DNA from: Bradyrhizobium sp. JYMT SZCCT0180
GTDB lineage: Bacteria > Pseudomonadota > Alphaproteobacteria > Rhizobiales > Xanthobacteraceae
Assembly (NCBI RefSeq): GCF_018130165.1
Contig: NZ_JAFCLZ010000012.1
Span: forward strand, 62,001-126,000
DNA: 64,000 bases
Direction of reading: 5' to 3'
Part shown: in pieces, positions 1 through 8,970 of the stretch
How positions within the stretch are numbered: the first letter of the stretch is position 1
Layout of the letters: each line of letters begins with the position of its first letter
Translations under genes and position numbers: made by a program
The notes under the pieces: generated by a model
What the model saw: the letters and a program-made list of their open reading frames with translations, nothing else
What the model was told of the DNA's origin: nothing
Databases searched by the model: none

Positions 1-185
1 GCCAAAGCTTAATGCCTCTGATCGAAATACCAATATGACCCGCCAAATCACGCGGGGCTAATATGTCCCGATTATACAGCAAACGACGAACCGAACCATT
101 CGCGATTCGGATTTCCTATCAAACAGTTAATGTGTTCCGGCCGCCTGTGGCGTCGGATACCGTAGTTTCCCGGACAATCCGCCGG

Positions 186-1868
186 TTACTTCCTCGCCGA
201 AGCGAAGGCCGACAGGAGCCAATGCGGCTTGCCCTGGTCCGACGGTGCAAACGACATCGATTGTCCAACCGTAGGGTCGACGTGGGCAATCGTCTGGCTG
301 GGCTCGTATCCCCGTTTCTGAGCGAACCACTCGGGAGCTCCGAGCATCCTTGCTGCAACCGCCCAGCGCGGCCAGCGACCGGAAAAACCTGGCTGCGGCT
401 CGGCGGCGGCATACCCCAAGGGGGCCGCGGCGGCGGGGACGGAAACCTGCAGCGGCTCCGATCCGGTCTGCGGCAGCGTCACACGAGGCGTCGGTAGCTT
501 GTAGGCAGGCAGACCGATCGGCAGCATGTCGAGCGGCGCCGCATCGACCGGCGGTGGGGCCTTGAGATACTCGAGCAGCGTTCCCATCGCGGCCAGCATT
601 TGATAGTCGGCAAAAACAATCACGCCGCGCGCCGAGGTGAGAGACACCGCCGCGTTGAAATACTGGTTTTGCGCGTTCAGCAGATCGATCAGCGAGCGCT
701 GGCCGAGTTCGTATTCCTTTTCGAACGCTGCGATGGTCTTGCGGTCCGCCTGCAGCTGACGCGTCAGCGCTGCGACACGGGTTGCCGTGATGGTTCGCGC
801 AGCCCACGCCTTGTCGATCGATTCAAGGGCATCTCGCTGCAACCTTGCATGACGCATGGTTGCCTCGGTGTGCCGCTCGGCCATCTCGGACCGGCGCCAG
901 ACATCCTGACCGCCGCGGAAGATGTCCCAGGACATCACCACCTTGCCGCTATAGTCGTCGTGGGTGACGCCGAGATACGGGTAGGTGTTGTCGTTATGGG
1001 TGGCACGTCCTTCCAACGAGAGGTTGGGAACGAAAGCGCCATCCGTAACGCGGAAAGCGTGCTTCGCCGCATCGACGTCGGCTTGCGCCGCCTTGATTGT
1101 TGGATTGAACCTCACGGCAATCGCCAGCGCTTCATCCCTTGTCCCTGGCAAACCAGCGAGCGCACCCGGGAAACGCAAATTATAGGGCTCTAGTCCGACG
1201 ACCTTGCGATACTTCGCCCGGGCTTCCTCCAGGCTCCTGCGAAGCTCGGCCAGCGCCGCGCGCGCGTTCTCGACGCGCTCCCGTGCCTGCTCCAGATCGC
1301 CTTCGCCGGCCCGTCCACCCGAGAAGCGGGAGTTCACGTTTGAGAATATCTTCTCGTGGTTGGCGACATTTTGCTGCCCGAGGTCGACGAGCCTCATATA
1401 GCGGACGACGTCGACATAGGCTTCCGCCGCGTCCAGCGCGATCAACTCGGTTCGTTCGCGGACCCGGAACGCCGCAGCGTTCACCCTGGCCGATTGGCGC
1501 CAGATGTCATGAATAGAGGCAAACCCGTCGAACAGGGTCTGGCGTACGACAACGGATCCCTGGGTGCCGTTCCGCCAGGAACCGCTTCCCTGTGCAGGTA
1601 TCGGCAACGCTGACCCGCTCACAACGGCGGCGCTCTGGTCGAATTTCTCAGGGCCGTAGCGGGCTTCCACGCGAACCTGAGGTAGCAAAGTGCTTTGAGT
1701 CTGCCGCAGCTCCGACTCGGTCGCACGTCGATTGGCTGATGCCTCGCCAACGCCGGGATTCGTCAGCGTCGCCTGCTTCAGCGCATCATTGATGGAAAAA
1801 GGCTCGGCGGCGATTGCCGTGCCGGTGACCAACAACAGCCCTGCGGTCGCAAAAAAAGCGGATTTCAT
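186..1868 (-). CDS. TolC-family outer membrane efflux/secretion channel with long C-terminal tail
   Basis: Predicted outer-membrane channel (OEP/TolC family) that would work with an inner-membrane pump or type I secretion ABC exporter. The 560-residue protein begins with a Sec signal peptide (residues 1 to about 20, ending in an Ala-rich cleavage site before EPFS) and has two OEP-type halves rich in long helices, with typical motifs such as LPQVRVEARYG and NPTIKAAQADVDAAK. The in-frame start at 1898 adds ten residues before the signal peptide, so ATG 1868 is preferred. After the second OEP half, roughly the last 125 residues form a Pro/Ala-rich tail ending in an aromatic and basic segment, which ordinary TolC proteins lack. 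No pump gene is adjacent inside the window. Family call is firm; the partner is unknown. Confidence 0.9.
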   Translation of the reverse strand: MKSAFFATAGLLLVTGTAIAAEPFSINDALKQATLTNPGVGEASANRRATESELRQTQSTLLPQVRVEARYGPEKFDQSAAVVSGSALPIPAQGSGSWRNGTQGSVVVRQTLFDGFASIHDIWRQSARVNAAAFRVRERTELIALDAAEAYVDVVRYMRLVDLGQQNVANHEKIFSNVNSRFSGGRAGEGDLEQARERVENARAALAELRRSLEEARAKYRKVVGLEPYNLRFPGALAGLPGTRDEALAIAVRFNPTIKAAQADVDAAKHAFRVTDGAFVPNLSLEGRATHNDNTYPYLGVTHDDYSGKVVMSWDIFRGGQDVWRRSEMAERHTEATMRHARLQRDALESIDKAWAARTITATRVAALTRQLQADRKTIAAFEKEYELGQRSLIDLLNAQNQYFNAAVSLTSARGVIVFADYQMLAAMGTLLEYLKAPPPVDAAPLDMLPIGLPAYKLPTPRVTLPQTGSEPLQVSVPAAAAPLGYAAAEPQPGFSGRWPRWAVAARMLGAPEWFAQKRGYEPSQTIAHVDPTVGQSMSFAPSDQGKPHWLLSAFASARK

Positions 1869-1977
1869 TGTCCCCAACCCTGAAATTCTGCCCAACAACT
1901 TTGCAGCCCAAATCTAAATTTGCTCAAAATAAGAGTTCCACGCTAACAAGCCGGGCTGGATTCCCCTATGACATTTC

Positions 1978-1993
1978 GGCCACAGCTGTGGCC
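1978..1993. promoter_or_regulatory. 16-bp perfect palindrome upstream of the TolC-family gene
   Basis: GGCCACAGCTGTGGCC is a perfect inverted repeat about 110 bp upstream of the TolC-family start, in the 256-bp gap between that gene and the GlcG-like gene. Its length and place fit a dimeric regulator site. No regulator can be named from sequence alone. Confidence 0.35.
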
Positions 1994-2124
1994 AACCTTT
2001 ACGACATTGTTAATTTTGTTCCATGGCGGTAATCCGGTACGGATTTCCGGACGAACGACTACAATCTTTGGTTGTGTAAGCCGCGTATTTGGCCTGGTTG
2101 ACGGCACGAAACTCGCGCGTGTCG

Positions 2125-2553
2125 TTATCCCGCATTCGCCTTCAGCCCGGCTGCCTCGATACCCGCGACGGCGCAGACTTCATCATTGTCAGAGGTGTCG
2201 CCGCTGACACCGACCGCGCCAAGCAGTACACCGCCGTCCTGGATCAGCACCCCGCCGGGCACCGGTATAAGGCGGCCTTGTGCCATCGTATTCACCGCGC
2301 TGACGAAATAAGCCTGCTCCTGCGCCCGCTGGAACAGCGCGCGTGAGCCCATGCCCAGCGCCAGTGCGCCATAGGCCTTGCCGTGTGCGATTTCGGCCCG
2401 CATCAGGCTGGTGCCGTCCTGCGCCGCCGTGACTTTGACGCAACCGCGGGCATCGAGAATGGTGATGACAAGCGGCTTCAGTTTTTTCTCGACGCCTTTG
2501 GCAAGGGCGGCATCAAGAATCTTGCGGGCGACATCGAGGGTGAGTTCAGCCAT
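2125..2553 (-). CDS. GlcG/HbpS-family (heme-binding-like) protein
   Basis: Small 142-residue protein of the GlcG/HbpS (DUF336) family. Family landmarks are the N-terminal helix (LTLDVARKILDAALAKG), a central strand pair (LVITILDARGCVKV), and the C-terminal glycine-rich part (VPGGVLIQDGGVLLGAVGVSG) followed by SDNDEVCAVAGI. Members often sit beside glycolate or hydroxyacid oxidase genes, where their exact role is poorly defined; some bind heme. Here the start overlaps the 3' end of the upstream FAD/Fe-S dehydrogenase by 8 bp, so the two are co-translated. ATG 2553 is chosen because homology begins there; the open frame extends upstream to 2601 without family similarity. Confidence 0.85.
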   Translation of the reverse strand: MAELTLDVARKILDAALAKGVEKKLKPLVITILDARGCVKVTAAQDGTSLMRAEIAHGKAYGALALGMGSRALFQRAQEQAYFVSAVNTMAQGRLIPVPGGVLIQDGGVLLGAVGVSGDTSDNDEVCAVAGIEAAGLKANAG

Positions 2554-5500
2554 GGGTCGGTTCCTTTGCATGGGAGGAGAGAGGTGAATTGGGCTTTGCA
2601 CGGTCCAGGCTCATGGCCAGAACACGCGCGACGTGAAGTGCTGATCGCCCGCTGCCATCCTTGATCTGATGCCGGCACGAAGTGCCATCGGCGACGATGA
2701 GTGTGGTCTGGTCGGCGCCGCGGACGGCCGGCAGCAGTGAGAGTTCGGCCATTTCCATCGACGCGTGGTAGGTGTCGGCACCATAGCCGAAGGCGCCGGC
2801 CATGCCGCAGCAACTGGACTCGATGATCTCGACGTTCAGGTCGGGCACGAGGCGAAGCGCTTTTTCGACCGACTTGAACGCACCAAATGATTTCTGATGG
2901 CAGTGGCCGTGAACCAGCGCCTTGGCAGGCATCGAACCAAGCGGCAGCCGCAGACGGCCGGCCTCCGCCTCGCGAACCAGGAATTCCTCGAACAGCAGCG
3001 CATGCGCACCGATGCTCCTGGCGTCGTTATCGGAGCGCAAGGAAAGCAGCTCATCGCGCAGCGTCAGAAGACAACTCGGCTCCAGTCCGACGATCGGTAC
3101 GGCGCGCGCGGCGAACGGCGCGTAGGTTGCGACCAGCCGGTCCAATTCGGCTCGCGCCTGATCGACCAGACCAGCAGAGAGGAACGTGCGCCCGCAGCAC
3201 AGCGGCCGCGCGTGGTCTGCCGGTTTTGGAATGTGGACGCGGTATCCGCCTTCAACCAGCACGCGTAGCGCGGCGTCGAGGTTTTCCCGGTCATAGGCAC
3301 GGTTGAAGGTATCGGCGAACAGCACGACTTCGCGGCCATTCTCCGGCCCGAACGCTTCGGCATCGGTTCGGAACACATCGCGCCGGAATGCGGGCAGGGC
3401 GCGTTGCGCGCTGATGCCGGCGAACTTTTCAAACAGCTTGCGCAGCAACGGACTGCCGTTGCGCAAGTTGGCGAGCGGGGCGACGCGGGACGCTAGGCCG
3501 GCATAGTGGGGCAGATATCCAACCAGTCGGTCGCGCAGCGATAGGCCGTGTGTTGCCGCGCGTGCCGCCAGCACCTCGATCTTCATCTTGGCCATGTCCA
3601 CGCCCGTCGGGCATTCGTGGCGGCAGGCCTTGCAGGAGACGCAGAGTTTCAGCGTGTCCATCATCTCGTCGGAAGCCAGCGCGTTCGGTCCGAGTTGACC
3701 GGAGATGGCCAGTCGCAGCGTGTTGGCGCGGCCGCGGGTGACGTCCTTCTCGTTGCGGGTCGCACGGTAGGACGGACACATCACGCCGCCTTCGAGCTTC
3801 CGGCAGGCGCCGTTGTTGTTGCACATCTCGACGGCGCCCTGGAAGCCGCCGCCGGCGCCGGGATAGGCCGACCAATCGAGCGCCGTTTTCAGTTCGCCGA
3901 TACGATAATCCGGCGGATAGCGAAACAGCGAGCGGTCGTCCATTTTGGGCGGATCGACGATCTTGCCGGGATTGAGGACGTTGTCCGGGTCGAAGCGCTG
4001 CTTGACCTCCCGGAAATCAGCAACGATGCGTGAACCGAACATCGCTTCATGGAATTCGGAGCGGACCAGGCCGTCACCGTGCTCGCCGGAATGCGAGCCC
4101 TTGTATTCGCGCACCATCTCGAAGGTCTCTTCGGCGATGGCGCGCATCGCCTTGACGTCCTTCTCCAGCTTCAGATTGAGCACGGGGCGCACGTGCAGGC
4201 AGCCTTCGGAGGCATGCGCATACATGGTGCCGCGGGTGCCGTGCTTCTCAAAAATGCCGTTGAGGCGTTCGGTATAGTCGGCAAGATGCGGCAGCGGCAC
4301 CGCGCAGTCCTCGACAAAGGAGACCGGCTTGCCCTCCTGCTTCATCGACATCATGACGTTGAGGCCCGCGGCGCGGAAGTCGGCGATGCCGGTCTGCAGC
4401 GCAGGTTCTGTGATTTCAACCACGCCGCCCCATTTGCGTTGCGGTTGATCCCAGCCAAAGCCGAGATCCGCCATCAGCTCGCCGAGCTGCTTCAGGCGGC
4501 GCTGGTTTTCAGCCTGATCTTCCTCGGCGAATTCCACGATCAGCACCGCATCGGGGTCCCCGCGTACAGCAGTGCTGATGATGGGCTGGAACATCGCGAT
4601 CTCGCGTCCCAGCGCGATCATGGTGCGATCAACCAGTTCGACCGCAATCGGGCGGAGTTTTACCAGATGCTGGGCCGCGTCCATCGCCTCATAGAAGCTG
4701 CCGAAATGACAGACGCCCAGCACCTTGTTGCGGATAACAGGCCATAGTTTGAGCTCGACCTGCGTGGTGAAGGCGAGCGTGCCTTCCGAGCCGACCAGCA
4801 GGTGTGCCATGTTGTTCGCCGCGTTGCGCGGTACCAGCGCATCGAGATTGTAGCCGCCGACGCGGCGCTGCACTTGCGGAAATCGTTCGGCGATCTCGGC
4901 TGCCTCGCGCTTGCCGAGATCGAGCATGTCGCGGAACAGCGCGAGCCCGCCAGCTGGTGAATTCACGCGCGCGAGATCGCGCGGCACCTCGCCAAAATGC
5001 AGCAGCGTGCCGTCAGCCAGGGCCGCATCCATCGACAACGTGTTATCGCGCATGGTGCCATAGCGCAGCGAGCGGCCGCCGCACGAGTTGTTGCCGGCCA
5101 TGCCGCCGATAGTGGCGCGCGAGGCCGTCGACACGTCGACCGGAAACCAAAGCCCGTGCTTCTTGAGCTGGCGGTTGAGGTCGTCGAGCACAATGCCGGG
5201 TTCGACAACGCAGGTGCGGTTTTCGACATCGAGCGAGAGGACGCGATTCAGGTATTTGGAAAAATCGACGACGATTCCCTCATTGACGGTCTGGCCGCAT
5301 TGCGAGGTGCCGCCGCCGCGCGGGGTGACGATTCGGCCAGCGTCCCCTGCGATGGCCAGCGTCCGCAACGCCTCATCCATGGTCCGGGGGACCACGACGC
5401 CAAGGGGCATCATCTGGTAGAACGAGGCGTCGGTCGCGTAGCGGCCACGGTTGAACGCATCGAAGAAGACGTCGCCGGTAATCTCGCGAGCAAGACGCAC

Positions 5501-5557
5501 GGCGAGGGCGCTGTTTTCAGCCGAATTTTGTGACTTTTCGGCCCCTGTTGCCGCCAT
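2546..5557 (-). CDS. FAD-binding and Fe-S-binding D-2-hydroxyacid dehydrogenase (YdiJ-like)
   Basis: Large fused flavin/iron-sulfur dehydrogenase (1003 residues), the architecture of YdiJ-type D-2-hydroxyglutarate dehydrogenases and related glycolate/D-lactate enzymes. In order it has an FAD-binding type-4 domain (TPRGGGTSQCGQTVNEG near residue 80), an FAD-oxidase C domain, a cysteine region (CNNNGACR, then MCPSYRATRNEKDVTRGR), a [4Fe-4S] motif CVSCKACRHECP, and two C-terminal CCG heterodisulfide-type motifs (LCCGRTF and SCCGMAGAFGYGAD). It oxidises a D-2-hydroxyacid to the 2-oxoacid and passes electrons to the membrane. ATG 5557 is preferred; ATG 5638 in the same frame would add 27 residues. 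It is divergent from the glyoxylate aminotransferase and overlaps the GlcG-like gene, suggesting hydroxyacid/glyoxylate metabolism. The exact substrate is unproven. Confidence 0.88.
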   Translation of the reverse strand: MAATGAEKSQNSAENSALAVRLAREITGDVFFDAFNRGRYATDASFYQMMPLGVVVPRTMDEALRTLAIAGDAGRIVTPRGGGTSQCGQTVNEGIVVDFSKYLNRVLSLDVENRTCVVEPGIVLDDLNRQLKKHGLWFPVDVSTASRATIGGMAGNNSCGGRSLRYGTMRDNTLSMDAALADGTLLHFGEVPRDLARVNSPAGGLALFRDMLDLGKREAAEIAERFPQVQRRVGGYNLDALVPRNAANNMAHLLVGSEGTLAFTTQVELKLWPVIRNKVLGVCHFGSFYEAMDAAQHLVKLRPIAVELVDRTMIALGREIAMFQPIISTAVRGDPDAVLIVEFAEEDQAENQRRLKQLGELMADLGFGWDQPQRKWGGVVEITEPALQTGIADFRAAGLNVMMSMKQEGKPVSFVEDCAVPLPHLADYTERLNGIFEKHGTRGTMYAHASEGCLHVRPVLNLKLEKDVKAMRAIAEETFEMVREYKGSHSGEHGDGLVRSEFHEAMFGSRIVADFREVKQRFDPDNVLNPGKIVDPPKMDDRSLFRYPPDYRIGELKTALDWSAYPGAGGGFQGAVEMCNNNGACRKLEGGVMCPSYRATRNEKDVTRGRANTLRLAISGQLGPNALASDEMMDTLKLCVSCKACRHECPTGVDMAKMKIEVLAARAATHGLSLRDRLVGYLPHYAGLASRVAPLANLRNGSPLLRKLFEKFAGISAQRALPAFRRDVFRTDAEAFGPENGREVVLFADTFNRAYDRENLDAALRVLVEGGYRVHIPKPADHARPLCCGRTFLSAGLVDQARAELDRLVATYAPFAARAVPIVGLEPSCLLTLRDELLSLRSDNDARSIGAHALLFEEFLVREAEAGRLRLPLGSMPAKALVHGHCHQKSFGAFKSVEKALRLVPDLNVEIIESSCCGMAGAFGYGADTYHASMEMAELSLLPAVRGADQTTLIVADGTSCRHQIKDGSGRSALHVARVLAMSLDRAKPNSPLSSHAKEPTHG

Positions 5558-5744
5558 TGCCTTGGTCTCGTGAGTGATCCTCAGTGTCTTGCCTGCCGGG
5601 GTCCGCCTTGGCAAGGCAAAGCCCTGCTTCTTGTGCATTGACGGGCCCCGCCGGGCGGGGGACAAGCCCGCCGAATAGTGATATTCGAGCGGCTCGTGAA
5701 GCCAAGACTTGTGAAGCCAAAGACAAGACCGGGAAGGACGCCCT

Positions 5745-6944
5745 ATGACTGTGCACTCTGGACGGCATTTTCTGCAGATTCCGGGACCGACCAACGTGCC
5801 GGACCGGGTGCTGCGCGCCATGGACATGCCAACCATGGATCATCGGGGTCCCGAATTTGCCGAGATCGGCCACGCGGTGCTGGCGGCCATGCAGCGGGTG
5901 TTCCGCACCAAGCAGCCCGTGATCATCTACCCGTCGTCGGGCACCGGCGCCTGGGAAGCGGCCCTCGTTAATACGTTGCAGCCCGGCGACAAGGTGCTGA
6001 TGGCGGAGACGGGGCAGTTTGCCGTGCTGTGGCGCGGCATCGCCGAGAAATTCAAGCTTGACGTGGAGTTCATGCCCGGTGACTGGCGCCACGGCGCCGA
6101 TCTCGAGCAAATCGAGGCGCGGTTGTCGGCCGACAAGGCGCACAAGATCAAGGCCGTGTGCGTCGTCCACAACGAGACATCGACCGCCTGCGTCACCTAT
6201 CCGCTCGAAGTCCGCAAGATCCTCGATCGTGTCAAGCATCCGGCGCTGCTGATGGTCGACACCATCTCCGGTCTCGGCTCACTGGAATATGAGCACGACG
6301 CCTGGGGCATCGACGTGTCGGTCGCGGGATCGCAGAAGGGTCTAATGCTGCCGCCGGGTCTCGGTTTCAACGCGGTGTCGGAAAAGGCGCTCGCGGTCGC
6401 GAAGGCCAATCCGGCGATGCGTTCCTATTGGGACTGGCAGGAAGTCATCGCAATCAACAAGGCGGGTACCTGGCCCTATACGCCGGCAACCAATCTGCTG
6501 TTCGGGCTTCGCGAAGCGGTCAAGATGCTCGAAGAAGAGGGGCTGGAAAACGTCTTCGCCCGCCACAAGCGCCACAGCGCCGCAACGCGCGCGGCCATCA
6601 AGGCCTGGGGCCTGGAAACGCAGTGCCAGGAACAGGGCGCACACTCGCCGGCGCTGACCGGCGTGGTGATGCCGGAAGGTCATGACGCCGACAATTTCCG
6701 CAAAGTGGTGCTGGAAAACTTCGACATGTCGCTCGGCACCGGCCTCAACAAGATCAAGGGCAAGGTGTTCCGGATCGGCCATATCGGCCACTTCAACGAT
6801 CTGATGCTGATGGGCACGCTGTCGGGCGTTGAAATGGGTCTCGATCTGGCCAAGGTGCCGCATCGTGGCGGCGGCGTGCTGGCGGCGATGGAAGTGCTCA
6901 AGGGACGCGATGCGGTTTCCATTCCAAAGGTCGCCGTCGCCTGA
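5745..6944 (+). CDS. Serine/alanine-glyoxylate aminotransferase family protein
   Basis: PLP-dependent class V aminotransferase of 399 residues, like bacterial serine-glyoxylate aminotransferases (SgaA) and AGXT. It begins with the family signature FLQIPGPTNVPDRVL. It carries the cofactor-binding Asp in MVDTISGLGSL (Asp172) and the PLP lysine in VAGSQKGLMLPPG (Lys198). The expected reaction moves an amino group from serine or alanine to glyoxylate, giving glycine and hydroxypyruvate or pyruvate. It is divergent from the YdiJ-like dehydrogenase and 42 bp upstream of a crotonase-fold gene on the same strand, so the pair is likely one transcript. Donor specificity cannot be read from sequence; a related amine or phosphonate substrate is possible. 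Confidence 0.88.
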   Translation: MTVHSGRHFLQIPGPTNVPDRVLRAMDMPTMDHRGPEFAEIGHAVLAAMQRVFRTKQPVIIYPSSGTGAWEAALVNTLQPGDKVLMAETGQFAVLWRGIAEKFKLDVEFMPGDWRHGADLEQIEARLSADKAHKIKAVCVVHNETSTACVTYPLEVRKILDRVKHPALLMVDTISGLGSLEYEHDAWGIDVSVAGSQKGLMLPPGLGFNAVSEKALAVAKANPAMRSYWDWQEVIAINKAGTWPYTPATNLLFGLREAVKMLEEEGLENVFARHKRHSAATRAAIKAWGLETQCQEQGAHSPALTGVVMPEGHDADNFRKVVLENFDMSLGTGLNKIKGKVFRIGHIGHFNDLMLMGTLSGVEMGLDLAKVPHRGGGVLAAMEVLKGRDAVSIPKVAVA

Positions 6945-6986
6945 ACCGGTCTCGCCCCAACAACGAAAAGAACAGAAAGAACTGCG

Positions 6987-7784
6987 ATGAACGCACCGGT
7001 AGCTGCAACTGAAGACCTGCTCTATTCCGTCGAGGACGGTATCGCCCGGCTGACGTTCAACCGGCCGCAGGCGCGCAACGCCCTGACCTTTGCGATGTAT
7101 GAGCAGATGGCGGCGATCTGCGAGAGCGTCAACCAGGACCGCTCGATCAAGGCCATGATCCTGACTGGCACGGGGGAAAAGGCGTTCGCATCGGGTACCG
7201 ACATTTCGCAGTTCCGTGCCTTCAAGACCGCGGAGGACGCACTCGAATATGAGGAGCGGATCGATCGCGTGCTGGGCACATTGGAGAAGGTCCGGGTGCC
7301 GACGATTGCGGCCATTGCTGGTGCCTGCACCGGTGGCGGCGCCGGGATTGCCGCCTGCTGCGATATTCGGATCGGCACCGCAACCACACGCATCGGCTTT
7401 CCCATCGCGCGCACGCTGGGCAACTGCCTGTCGATGTCCAACATCAGCCGGGTTGTTGCGTTGGTCGGGCCGGCGCGGACCAAGGACCTGATTTTTACAG
7501 CGCGGCTGATCGAGGCGCCGGAGGCGCTGTCGCTCGGTCTGCTCAACGAGGTGGTGCCTGACGTTCCGACGCTGCAGCGCCGCGCCGATGAAACCGCCAA
7601 GCTCGTTGCGGGTCATGCGCCGATCACGATGGAAACCGCCAAGGAAGCGGTGCTCCGTATTCGCCGCACGCTGTCGCGCGAGGAGGGCCGAGATCTGATC
7701 CTGCGCGCCTACATGAGCGAGGATTTTCGCGAAGGAATGGATGCCTTCCTCAACAAGCGAACGCCGAACTGGAAGGGCAAATAG
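6987..7784 (+). CDS. Enoyl-CoA hydratase/isomerase (crotonase) superfamily protein lacking both catalytic Glu
   Basis: Crotonase-fold protein, 265 residues. The CoA-binding and oxyanion-hole pieces are present (KAFASGTDISQF near residues 66-76; GACTGGGAGIAACCDIRI at 112-129). In classical enoyl-CoA hydratases the first catalytic Glu follows the GGGC motif (GGGCE) and the second lies in QPE. Here the matching residues read Gly120 (GGGAG) and Ile140 (GFPIARTLG), so both acids are replaced. A standard hydratase reaction is therefore doubtful; other crotonase chemistries (hydrolase, isomerase, decarboxylase) remain possible. It follows the glyoxylate aminotransferase by 42 bp and probably shares its mRNA. 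Superfamily is certain, reaction unknown. Confidence 0.85.
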   Translation: MNAPVAATEDLLYSVEDGIARLTFNRPQARNALTFAMYEQMAAICESVNQDRSIKAMILTGTGEKAFASGTDISQFRAFKTAEDALEYEERIDRVLGTLEKVRVPTIAAIAGACTGGGAGIAACCDIRIGTATTRIGFPIARTLGNCLSMSNISRVVALVGPARTKDLIFTARLIEAPEALSLGLLNEVVPDVPTLQRRADETAKLVAGHAPITMETAKEAVLRIRRTLSREEGRDLILRAYMSEDFREGMDAFLNKRTPNWKGK

Positions 7785-7966
7785 GTTCGGGTTTGATTGA
7801 TTAGGATCGGGGCTCCGTATCGCCGCGGGCGTGGTTCGCTTGGCTCATGCGAAAGTCATAGGCAGTGTGGGGTGGTTCGACTTGAACTGGCGCAGTTAAA
7901 CCCGCACAATGCTGCCGTGTGTGTTAGTGTTTCTATAATTAAAACAAAGATATAGGGAAGAAAAAC

Positions 7967-8953
7967 GTGGGACAGATTCTGAAAGCCACGGCTGCCTTGG
8001 CGGCCATGATCGTCAGCGTACCGGCGTTCGCTGCCTGGGAGCCGACCAAACCGGTTGAAATCGTGGTCGCAGCAGGTGCCGGCGGCGCCTCCGACCAGAT
8101 GGCTCGCATGATGCAGGCGGCAATCCAGAAGAATAGTTTGATGAAGCAGCCGATCGTGGTCTCGCTCAAGGGCGGAGCGTCCGGTGCCGAAGCGCTGATG
8201 TACATGAAATCCAGCGACGGCGACCCCAACAAGGTGCTCATCGCCTATTCGCTGATCTACATGCTGCCATTGTCGGCGAAGATTCCCTTCAATTGGCGCG
8301 ATCTCACGCCGGTGTCGGTGGTCGCGCTCGATCAGTTCGTGCTGTGGGACAATGCCGCCGGACCGAAAACCGTGAAGGAATTCGTTGCCGCCGCCAAGGC
8401 TGCGAGTTCGCCGTTCAAGATGGGCGGCACCGGCTCCAAGCGCGAGGATCACGTGCTCACCGTGTTCATGGAGCAGAGGACCGGCGCGAAGTTCTCCTAT
8501 CTGCCCTACAAATCCGGTGGCGAAGCCGCGACGCAACTGGTCGGCAACCATACCGAGTCCAACGTCAACAACCCCTCCGAAAATCTCGAAGTCTGGCGCG
8601 CCGGCCAGGTCCGCGCGCTGTGCGTGTTCGACAAGGAGCGGATCGCCTACAAGACCAAGGTCACCGAGACGCAATCCTGGAACGACATCCCGACCTGCAA
8701 GGAAGAAGGGCTCGACGTGCAGTATCTGATGCTGCGTGCGATGTTCCTTCCGGGCAAGGTCACGCCGGATCAACAGGCGTTCTATGTCGACCTGTTCCAG
8801 AAGGTGACGCAGACCGCCGAGTACAAGGAATACATGGAAAAGCAGGCGCTGAAGCCGATCTTCCTGACCGGCAAGGACATGGTGAAGTTCCTCGAGGAGG
8901 ATGACAAGCTCAACACCTCGCTGATGAACGAAGCCGGTTTCGTGGCGAAGTAA
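7967..8953 (+). CDS. tctC: TctC/Bug-family tripartite tricarboxylate transporter receptor
   Basis: Periplasmic solute-binding protein of the TctC (Bug) family, 328 residues, which would capture a carboxylated substrate and hand it to a TctA/TctB membrane pair. It starts with GTG at 7967, followed by a clear signal peptide (ATAALAAMIVSVPAFA, cleavage before AWEP). The mature protein has the family opening KPVEIVVAAGAGGASDQMAR and the conserved region FKMGGTGSKREDHVL. Its usual membrane partners are not adjacent: tctB and tctA lie about 2.9 kb downstream, beyond an aldolase, mtnP and mtnA. A TATAAT-like hexamer lies 28 bp upstream of the start (7934-7939), but no convincing -35 is visible. Confidence 0.9.
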   Translation: MGQILKATAALAAMIVSVPAFAAWEPTKPVEIVVAAGAGGASDQMARMMQAAIQKNSLMKQPIVVSLKGGASGAEALMYMKSSDGDPNKVLIAYSLIYMLPLSAKIPFNWRDLTPVSVVALDQFVLWDNAAGPKTVKEFVAAAKAASSPFKMGGTGSKREDHVLTVFMEQRTGAKFSYLPYKSGGEAATQLVGNHTESNVNNPSENLEVWRAGQVRALCVFDKERIAYKTKVTETQSWNDIPTCKEEGLDVQYLMLRAMFLPGKVTPDQQAFYVDLFQKVTQTAEYKEYMEKQALKPIFLTGKDMVKFLEEDDKLNTSLMNEAGFVAK

Positions 8954-8970
8954 ACCAGCCGTAACGCGCG

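Noticed and set aside
1..185. Search for a gene or RNA in the first 185 bp
   Set aside because: No coding frame, tRNA-like fold or terminator could be supported; the stretch is the 3' side of the TolC-family gene.
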